In this document: positions 6,095 to 11,539 of the stretch, in pieces
Layout: each line of letters starts with the position of its first letter
Numbering within the stretch: position 1 is the stretch's first letter
Origin: CAZGHS01 sp964525495
Lineage (GTDB): Bacteria > Patescibacteriota > Microgenomatia > JALYQM01
NCBI GenBank assembly: GCA_964525495.1
Contig: CAZGHS010000018.1
Location: 1-20,380, forward strand
DNA: 20,380 nucleotides
Direction: 5' to 3'
Translations under genes and position numbers: made by a program
The notes under the pieces: generated by a model
Seen by the model: only the letters and a program-made list of their open reading frames with translations
The model's database searches: none
What the model was told of the DNA's origin: nothing

Positions 6095-6828
6095 CTATTT
6101 TCAATTTCATATATATAGTAGCCTTTGTTGTAACCGTTTTTGAAAAGAAGGTGGCGAGCAACGTTGAAGACAGGGATATCTGTCGAGGTTTTTCCTTGGA
6201 GCGTGCCGTTGTGGGCGTGGCCGTGGAAGACTGCAGTGGCTTCGCGCCGGTTGATAGGTTCGATAAGCCGAGAGCATCCGAGGAATGGATAGATTTGCTC
6301 TGATTCACCTTGGACTGTGTCGCTTATGGGGGCGTAGTGGAGTATTACAATCTTATGTTTGGTGTTGAGGCGAGCGAGTGAACTGTCTAGCTTTAGAGAT
6401 TCATCGACTGTTTCCTGAACAAATGCTTTGACTTGGGATTCACCCCAAGAGGAAAGCATGTGCGATCCAAAACCTCCGCCGAATCCTTTTATTCCTACAA
6501 AACCAATATCTTTTATGACTGTGGATTCGCCATCGAGTATGAATGTGTATTGTGAACGAAGTATTGTTTTAATTTCTTCTTGCTGATCCTGTTCATAATC
6601 ATGGTTGCCGAGGACAGCTACCACTGGGACTGTGCAGGATGTGAGTTCGTTAGCGAGGATTTGTGCTTCTGTAACTGATCCTGTATCTGTGAGGTCACCA
6701 CAGAGGATGAGGATGTCGGAGTGAATAGAAATTTCTTTGAAAAGATCTTTGTAGTTATTTTCATCAGTTGATTTGATGTGAATGTCTCCGAACGCTGCGA
6801 TTTTAATTTTTTTTGATTTAGGTGCCAT
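6091..6828 (-). CDS. Calcineurin-like metallophosphoesterase
   Basis: The 245-residue protein has the complete metallophosphoesterase signature. These are GDIHIKS (Asp15, His17), LCGDLTDTG (Asp45), LGNHDYE (Asn75, His76), HYAPIS with the central His, and FHGHAHNG near residue 206. All metal ligands are present, so it should be an active dimetal phosphohydrolase. Substrates in the family range from cyclic nucleotides to nucleic acids, and none can be chosen here. No signal peptide is seen. It begins one base after the stop of the nucleotidyltransferase-like gene and has no Shine-Dalgarno sequence, so translation is probably coupled to that gene. A TATAAT directly abuts the ATG but is too close to serve as its promoter. 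Confidence 0.9.
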   Translation of the reverse strand: MAPKSKKIKIAAFGDIHIKSTDENNYKDLFKEISIHSDILILCGDLTDTGSVTEAQILANELTSCTVPVVAVLGNHDYEQDQQEEIKTILRSQYTFILDGESTVIKDIGFVGIKGFGGGFGSHMLSSWGESQVKAFVQETVDESLKLDSSLARLNTKHKIVILHYAPISDTVQGESEQIYPFLGCSRLIEPINRREATAVFHGHAHNGTLQGKTSTDIPVFNVARHLLFKNGYNKGYYIYEIENS

Positions 6829-6829
6829 A

Positions 6830-7579
6830 TTATATTGTGCTGTAGGTTAATACTTTATATCCCCATTCGGTTATCTCTGTTTCGTACTGTGTTTGTGAAA
6901 TGAGTGGGCCACGACAGACTTTGGTTTCTGGAATCGGTAATTCAAATTGGTGTTGGAGTCTGGTTGATAGTTCGTCGAGTAGCCATTGGGGGATTTTTTC
7001 TCTCTCGGATGGATATACGAAGAGGAAGTTTAGAATTTGTGAGAAGAGAAGCTGCCAGTGTTGTTCCATGCGGAAGAGGAGATGTTTCCATTCAAGATTT
7101 TGGCCTTCATGGAGGATGACATGGTTCACATCGGCGCCTTCGTAACGGTAGCGATCCCACATAAATATTTTACCCCAGATGTATTCAACTGGACTAATGA
7201 GTTTTACTTTTGTATCGAAGATGGTTGTTTCTTGTGCGTGGTCAAACCAAAGATCGTCGACAGCGCAGATACCGTTAACTGTATTGAAAATGAAGTCGAT
7301 GTGTTCATCTCGACCTTCTGCTTGATAAATTTTTCCAATCCAACGTTCGTCCTCGACGCCGCTGGGAAAATCTTCTTCCATGAATAATTTCATGAGGCGG
7401 GGATAGTCCCCAGCTTTGCAGAAAATGTCTAGGTCAGCTGTGTCTCTTTTTAGTCCGGTATATTGTTTGAAAGCGTACCCACCACCTACGAGAGCAGGGA
7501 TTTCGCTGGAGAATATTTTTTGTAAGGCATATCGATAGAACGTTTCTTTGTCAGATGTTTTGAAATCTGTAGTATTCAT
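6830..7579 (-). CDS. Nucleotidyltransferase-fold protein (MNT/AbiEii-like)
   Basis: The 249-residue protein shows the minimal nucleotidyltransferase core. It has LVGGGYAFKQYTG (glycines 32-34), RDTADLDIF (Asp49, Asp51) and HIDFIFN (third carboxylate Asp95). With all three carboxylates kept it is probably catalytic, transferring a nucleotide to an RNA, protein or small molecule. The rest is helical and Trp-rich (EYIWGKIFMWDRYRYEG, EWKHLLFRMEQHW). It resembles the loosely defined AbiEii/DUF6036 type rather than tRNA CCA-adding or antibiotic enzymes. The gene is transcribed from TTGCTT-16-TATAGT just upstream, with 8 nt between -10 and ATG. The metallophosphoesterase gene follows after one base, which suggests a two-component enzyme pair. 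Confidence 0.72.
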   Translation of the reverse strand: MNTTDFKTSDKETFYRYALQKIFSSEIPALVGGGYAFKQYTGLKRDTADLDIFCKAGDYPRLMKLFMEEDFPSGVEDERWIGKIYQAEGRDEHIDFIFNTVNGICAVDDLWFDHAQETTIFDTKVKLISPVEYIWGKIFMWDRYRYEGADVNHVILHEGQNLEWKHLLFRMEQHWQLLFSQILNFLFVYPSEREKIPQWLLDELSTRLQHQFELPIPETKVCRGPLISQTQYETEITEWGYKVLTYSTI

Positions 7580-7587
7580 ATATCAAT

Positions 7588-7615
7588 ACTATAATATATT
7601 GTGATAATAAAGCAA
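7588..7615 (-). promoter_or_regulatory. Promoter of the nucleotidyltransferase operon
   Basis: On the minus strand, TTGCTT (7615-7610), a 16-nt spacer and TATAGT (7593-7588) lie 8 nt before the ATG at 7579, so the operon is predicted to be leaderless. Confidence 0.6.
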
Positions 7616-7644
7616 GTTGATTTTTCGGAAAAAGTATGGAAAGA

Positions 7645-7690
7645 CTCGCGAGATAGCGTGGTGTTATTTTGTGTAACACTATCTCGCGAG
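7645..7690 (-). terminator. Strong GC-rich hairpin after the small membrane gene
   Basis: CTCGCGAGATAG (7645-7656) has an exact inverted copy at 7679-7690; inside, GTGTTA (7661-7666) can pair with TAACAC (7674-7679). Read on the minus strand, the stem ends in TCTTTCCATACTTTTT, a loose T-rich tail. It lies 19 nt beyond the stop of the 7710 gene and just upstream of the operon promoter at 7615. The arms contain the palindrome CTCGCGAG, so a protein-binding role is also possible. Confidence 0.6.
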
Positions 7691-7709
7691 GAGAGACGGG
7701 TGGCATGAG

Positions 7710-7967
7710 CTAACGTCTTTGAGTAAGGCTGGCGAGCAGAATCAATAGTGGAATCCCCGGTAGTAGTAGTAAGACTACTGATCCAAAGAACCGTTGAGTC
7801 GCTGCGCTTTCAGGATCTGGAGCTAGGATTGGAATTATGGATATGAGTTGTTGTCCAATCCATTCGATGATTCCGGGTCCGCCGAATGTTGCGATGAGGT
7901 ACACAAGTCCGGCCATCACAAGTGTGATAATCGCTGTGATGACCCTGCCGATACATCCAAAGCACAC
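7710..7967 (-). CDS. Small two-helix membrane protein
   Basis: This is an 85-residue protein beginning MCFGCIGR, with two hydrophobic segments (about residues 10-28 and 62-80) separated by a loop with ILAPDPESAATQRFFG. A CxxC-like pair (Cys2, Cys5) precedes the first helix. It ends in TQRR, suggesting a positively charged cytoplasmic tail. The GTG start at 7967 is chosen because GAAAGG lies 8 nt upstream, one of the few real Shine-Dalgarno sequences in the window. A frame starting with ATG at 8001 in another phase is a shadow. No family is recognised. It is divergent from the histidine kinase gene, with which it shares a 238-nt intergenic region. Confidence 0.68.
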   Translation of the reverse strand: MCFGCIGRVITAIITLVMAGLVYLIATFGGPGIIEWIGQQLISIIPILAPDPESAATQRFFGSVVLLLLPGIPLLILLASLTQRR

Positions 7968-8042
7968 GGTCGTTGCCTTTCACTAAAGATTGCATCAACA
8001 AAGACGTAAAAGTGCCGTATTGAACGTACTGGTAACAAGGAT

Positions 8043-8076
8043 TGATCAGTTAGACTGGTCAGCTTGTTAGATCAGT
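8043..8076. promoter_or_regulatory. Operator-like inverted and direct repeats
   Basis: TGATCAGT (8043-8050), a 3-nt spacer and ACTGGTCA (8054-8061) form an imperfect palindrome with one mismatch. A further GATCAGT copy occurs at 8070-8076. The site lies in the gap between the divergent small membrane gene and the histidine kinase gene, where a regulator could control both. The rest of 7968-8205 holds only weak promoter-like pieces, such as TTGAGT (8095-8100) 18 nt before GATACT (8119-8124). Confidence 0.4.
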
Positions 8077-8205
8077 GCAGGTATTTTACTTCATTTGAGT
8101 AATTTTATCAAGCTATAGGATACTTTAGTGTGCGTGGTTTGTTGCTCCTCTAGACATCATGTTGAGTTTATTCCTACACTATAGATAGTGTCTAAAGGAC
8201 TAATT

Positions 8206-10443
8206 ATGCGGTTTTTTAATTTTCAAATGAAATTGAGAGAGAAGTTTATCTTCTTTACGGCTTTGGTGCTGATATTTTCATTTGTGGTTATTAATATTTT
8301 CTGGTTTTTTAATGCTCGCTCTGCTCTTCAAACGAGTACGAGGGAGTATATTGAGTTGGCCGTGGAGCAGGTTTCGCTTCAAGTTGACGGGTTTATCGAT
8401 AGTAAGATGTTGGCATTTCTGTCTCACTCACAAGGCGCAGCTTTGTTGAGCGGAGATGCTGCGTTGATTCAGCTGGATTTGCAGAATTTAATGGCGCAGG
8501 ATTCGGATATTGTTTCGTTGTCCTTTGTTGATACGAATGGTAAAGAGCTTATTCGTACACCAAAGGATGGAGAACTCCGGGATCTTTCTCAAAGTGATGC
8601 ATTTAAGGTAGCTAATTTTCGGTTTGGCCAGGAGTATGTCGGTCCGGTGGTGTTGGGCAAGGATAATAAGCCGATGATTACTATTGCTGTGCCTGTGGAG
8701 AGTCCTAAGGACCTGAGTTCTTTGAGTACTTTGTCTAGCGGAAGTATTTTGCAGCGTGATGCAGAAGACTTCCGTGCATTTTTGATAGGCGAAGTGGATA
8801 TGACGAGGTTGTTTGCAAACGTTGATTCTTTGCGGATTGGTAAAACAGGATACGTATACATTGTGGATCGAACTGGTCGAGTTTTATCCTATCCTAATCG
8901 TTCGAATATTGGTTTACAGATTCCTGAGGAATCTTCTACGAGTGCAAGTTTGGCGGTTCGTTCGAATACGTCAGCACCAGTTGCTCAAACCCAATGGATG
9001 GAGAACCAAAAGAGTATTGATAATACTTTGGTGAATGGCGCCTATCATGCCATTCGGAGAAACTCTTGGCTCGTAATAGCTGAACAACCGGTAGAGGAGC
9101 TTTCGGAAGAAATTAATACTATTCAGAGCTATGCAGCCGGTTTGTTTATTGTTCCTTTGGTTATTGCGTTGATTTTGTCTTTATATTTTGCTGGAAAAGT
9201 TACTGTACCGTTACAGCAATTGCTTGAGGGTATCACTGAGATTTCGCGTGGTAATTTTGATCGTGAAATATTATTAAAAACTGGTGATGAGCTTGAAACT
9301 ATTGCTGATTCGTATACCCAGATGGCTCAGACCGTGAAAGCATCGCAAGAGCGTTTGCAGATTGAGCGAGATGAGTCTGAGTCTAAAAAGAATGCTTTGT
9401 CTACTATTCTTGCGAGCATCGCGAATGGTGTTATTGCGCTTGATTCAGAGCATAAGGTTGTTATTTTTAATCGTGCAGCAGAGACAATTACTGGAATACG
9501 AGCGGCAGATATACAGGGAGATGTTTTGGAAAAGCAGGTGTTTTTGAAGAATCAGGGAGAGATTGTTGCTATTGATTCTATTGCATCGGACCCTCATGCT
9601 GAGGTTGAGCCTACTCGATGCTCGATTTTTACTAATGCGATCGACCCTAAGACAGTTGATTTAAAGGTTGCCTATATTTCTTTGAGCGCATCAAGTACTA
9701 TCCGCTACTTGCTTACTTTTGAAGATGTTACTAAAGAGCAAGAGCTTGAGAATATGAAGCTTGATTTCGTATCTATGGCGGCGCATGAGTTGCGTACACC
9801 TTTGACTTCGATAAAAGGATATTTGTCGATGTTGAATGAAACTGTTGGTGAAAAGTTGAATGACGAAGAGAAGGACTTTTTTACTCGTGTTATGTTGAGT
9901 TCTGATCAGTTATCTGGACATATTGAAAACTTATTGAATGTTACTAAGATTGAGCGTGGTGTTTTGCAAATTGAGTACAGTGATGTGTCGCTTATAGATA
10001 TTGTGAAACAATCTGTGAATAATATTCAGGAAGTGGCGAATCAGCGACAGATTAAACTTTCGTTTTTAGATCCTAAAGAAGAATACCCCCGTATTCGTGC
10101 TGATGCGTTTAAGATTGGTGAGGTTGTTACCAACTTAATAGCGAATGCTATTAATTATAATAAGCCGAATGGACAGGTGCAGGTGAGTTTGGAATTGGGG
10201 CACAGTGATGTGATTGTGCATGTTTTGGATACTGGGTATGGTATACCAAAAGCTGCGTTGGGACATTTGTTTACAAAATTCTATCGTGTGGGTGGCCCTT
10301 TGGTGCAGGGATCTCGTGGTACGGGCTTGGGTTTGTACATTTGTAAGTCGATTATTGATCGACATAACGGGCAGATTTGGGTGGAGAGTGAGGAAGGGAA
10401 GGGGTCGAGGTTTAGTTTTTCACTTCCAATGATTTCTAGATAG
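8206..10443 (+). CDS. Sensor histidine kinase (Cache-HAMP-PAS-HisKA-HATPase)
   Basis: This is a 745-residue membrane kinase. After MRFFNFQMKLREKF comes a first membrane helix (about residues 14-36). A roughly 270-residue extracytoplasmic sensor follows that resembles a double Cache domain (FVDTNGKELIRTP, IGKTGYVYIVDRTGRVLSYP). A second helix (about 309-330), a HAMP linker (ITEISRGNFDREI) and a PAS domain (about 400-510) come next. The phospho-acceptor is His527 in MAAHELRTPLTSIKGYL. The ATPase has an N box (NLIANAINYN), a G1 box (DTGYGIP) and a G2 box (GSRGTGLGLYICKSII). No receiver domain or adjacent response regulator is present, so it is an orphan kinase. The ATG at 8206 is chosen because AAAGGA lies 6 nt upstream. 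Confidence 0.92.
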   Translation: MRFFNFQMKLREKFIFFTALVLIFSFVVINIFWFFNARSALQTSTREYIELAVEQVSLQVDGFIDSKMLAFLSHSQGAALLSGDAALIQLDLQNLMAQDSDIVSLSFVDTNGKELIRTPKDGELRDLSQSDAFKVANFRFGQEYVGPVVLGKDNKPMITIAVPVESPKDLSSLSTLSSGSILQRDAEDFRAFLIGEVDMTRLFANVDSLRIGKTGYVYIVDRTGRVLSYPNRSNIGLQIPEESSTSASLAVRSNTSAPVAQTQWMENQKSIDNTLVNGAYHAIRRNSWLVIAEQPVEELSEEINTIQSYAAGLFIVPLVIALILSLYFAGKVTVPLQQLLEGITEISRGNFDREILLKTGDELETIADSYTQMAQTVKASQERLQIERDESESKKNALSTILASIANGVIALDSEHKVVIFNRAAETITGIRAADIQGDVLEKQVFLKNQGEIVAIDSIASDPHAEVEPTRCSIFTNAIDPKTVDLKVAYISLSASSTIRYLLTFEDVTKEQELENMKLDFVSMAAHELRTPLTSIKGYLSMLNETVGEKLNDEEKDFFTRVMLSSDQLSGHIENLLNVTKIERGVLQIEYSDVSLIDIVKQSVNNIQEVANQRQIKLSFLDPKEEYPRIRADAFKIGEVVTNLIANAINYNKPNGQVQVSLELGHSDVIVHVLDTGYGIPKAALGHLFTKFYRVGGPLVQGSRGTGLGLYICKSIIDRHNGQIWVESEEGKGSRFSFSLPMISR

Positions 10444-10453
10444 TAATAACTCT

Positions 10454-10624
10454 TTAAATAGCGAACTCACACACGTTCACAGCAAAGAATTGTATAATCT
10501 CTCATATTTTTACTAAAAAATGCAAACTCGCTTCGCTCAGACATGCATTTTTCTTTACGCAAAAAGTATTCGATATATTGATGATTCTTTGAACGTTCTC
10601 TTTCGTGCGAGTATCGCTATTTAA
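10454..10624. repeat. Nested inverted-repeat element, MITE- or structure-like
   Basis: TTAAATAGCGA (10454-10464) has an exact inverted copy at 10614-10624, separated by 149 nt. The complementarity continues inward in order: ACTC with GAGT (10465-10468 and 10609-10612), ACGTTC with GAACGT (10473-10478 and 10591-10596), and AAAGAAT with ATTCTTT (10484-10490 and 10584-10590). A terminator-like hairpin forms the centre. The right arm contains the msrA stop codon. The whole gap between the kinase and msrA is therefore one large imperfect palindrome of about 170 nt. Confidence 0.5.
10516..10552. terminator. AT-rich bidirectional terminator-like hairpin
   Basis: AAAAATGCA (10516-10524) pairs with TGCATTTTT (10544-10552). 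The 19-nt loop contains CTCGCTTCGCTC. Runs of T follow on either strand. It lies between the convergent kinase and msrA genes and can serve both, though the nine-pair stem is weak. Confidence 0.55.
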
Positions 10625-11147
10625 GTTTATTTTTGAACTCTTTGAGGAGTTTTTGGATTTTGGGGTCGATTACTACCTTGCAGTAGGGATAGTTTTTGTT
10701 GCGGTCGTAGAAATCTACGTGATAGTCTTCGGCTTGATAGAAGGCTGTGAAGGGCGTTATTTCTGTGATAATAGGGTTGGGGTATTTTTTTGTGTTTTCT
10801 AGGTGTTGCTTTGAATTCTCTGCTGCGGCTTTTTGTTCGTCGTCGTGATAGAAAATTGCTGAGCGATACTGAGTGCCGACATCGGCGCCTTGTTGATTGG
10901 GTGTAGTGGGGTCGTGGGTAGCCCAAAATACATCGAGTAATGTAGTATATTGAATTATTTCTGGGTCGAATATTACTTGTATTGCTTCAGCGTGTCCGGT
11001 AGCGCCAGATGAAACTTGTTCGTAAGAAGGGTTTTCTCTTTTACCGCCAGTGTATCCGGGTAATACTGAGATAATTCCTTTGAGTCGTTTGAAGACTGCT
11101 TCAGTGCACCAGAAACAACCGTTTGCAAATGTGGCGGTTTGTGTCAT
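10617..11147 (-). CDS. msrA: Peptide methionine sulfoxide reductase A
   Basis: The 176-residue protein reduces methionine-S-sulfoxide in proteins and repairs oxidative damage in the cytoplasm. Its N-terminus has the family signature ANGCFWCTEAVF, with the catalytic Cys11 and a second Cys14. Other hallmarks are GYTGG, NPSYEQVSSGATGHAEAI, FWATHDPTTPNQQGADVGTQYRSAIF and AEDYHVDFY. Length is typical for a single-domain MsrA; no MsrB fusion is present. A late Cys (YPYCKVVIDP) may act as resolving cysteine. The start is preceded by TAGAAT with a 6-nt gap and no Shine-Dalgarno sequence. The upstream region of only 30 nt is shared with the divergent gene at 11178. Confidence 0.95.
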   Translation of the reverse strand: MTQTATFANGCFWCTEAVFKRLKGIISVLPGYTGGKRENPSYEQVSSGATGHAEAIQVIFDPEIIQYTTLLDVFWATHDPTTPNQQGADVGTQYRSAIFYHDDEQKAAAENSKQHLENTKKYPNPIITEITPFTAFYQAEDYHVDFYDRNKNYPYCKVVIDPKIQKLLKEFKNKLK

Positions 11148-11153
11148 GTTTCT

Positions 11154-11171
11154 ATTCTATCATGTTACTAT
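11154..11171. promoter_or_regulatory. Back-to-back leaderless -10 boxes
   Basis: TAGAAT on the minus strand (11159-11154) is 6 nt from the msrA ATG, and TACTAT on the plus strand (11166-11171) is 6 nt from the ATG at 11178. Both promoters fit in a 30-nt gap, so each -35 region would lie inside the opposite gene. Confidence 0.5.
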
Positions 11172-11177
11172 ATTGCT

Positions 11178-11537
11178 ATGCCCCCATCGGTTTTTGATCC
11201 ACAACGAGTTGTATTTGGTGCTATGAGTAAGCGCAGTTTCTACTTGCGGGAGCATATTATTAAATTTGTGTTGGAACAAGGATTTACTCCGACCTGTGCT
11301 TTTATGATGTATTCGTATTTTTTACTTGATACTGTTGAGCGTGAGTTTTTGATACGGGCGAATAACGAATTAATACGAAGGAGTGATGAACTTTGGGTGT
11401 TTGGTCCTATTTCTGATGGTGTATATAAAGAGATTGAATTTGCCAGGAAGCTTTCGATGCCGGTGGCTTTTTATTCGGTGAGTGAAGATAAAAAAAGCTT
11501 TCGCGAGATTACTGAAAAAGAAGCAGAGGTTGAGTAG
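11178..11537 (+). CDS. Small protein, nucleoside deoxyribosyltransferase-like
   Basis: The 119-residue protein has no signal or membrane segment. The run FLIRANNELIRRSDELWVFGPISDGVYKEIEFARKLSMPVAFYSV resembles the C-terminal half of nucleoside 2-deoxyribosyltransferase-like proteins and DUF7768/DUF4406-type families. In those, a DELWVFG strand is followed by a Gly-x-x-x-Glu helix, with Glu as the possible nucleophile. The family role is poorly known, so a nucleotide-metabolite function is only an inference. The ATG at 11178 is chosen over an ATG at 11139 because the -10 box lies at 11166-11171. The stop is 2 nt before the MgtA start, so the two genes form one operon. Confidence 0.6.
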   Translation: MPPSVFDPQRVVFGAMSKRSFYLREHIIKFVLEQGFTPTCAFMMYSYFLLDTVEREFLIRANNELIRRSDELWVFGPISDGVYKEIEFARKLSMPVAFYSVSEDKKSFREITEKEAEVE

Positions 11538-11539
11538 TT

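Noticed and set aside
6823..6834. TATAAT as a separate promoter for the metallophosphoesterase
   Set aside because: The hexamer directly abuts the ATG, so transcription would begin inside the gene. Coupling to the upstream gene is simpler.
7810..8001. ATG-started 63-residue frame on the minus strand
   Set aside because: It overlaps the 7710-7967 gene in another phase, its sequence is not protein-like, and the GTG frame has the better Shine-Dalgarno and two clear membrane helices.
8002..8205. Possible tRNA or riboswitch in the gap before the kinase gene
   Set aside because: No cloverleaf, T-loop consensus or known aptamer core could be found; only short palindromes and weak promoter pieces are present.
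10493..10552. Short non-coding RNA from TATAAT at 10493 to the hairpin at 10516-10552
   Set aside because: No -35 box at a proper distance, and the product would be little more than the terminator hairpin. The inverted-repeat explanation covers the region better.
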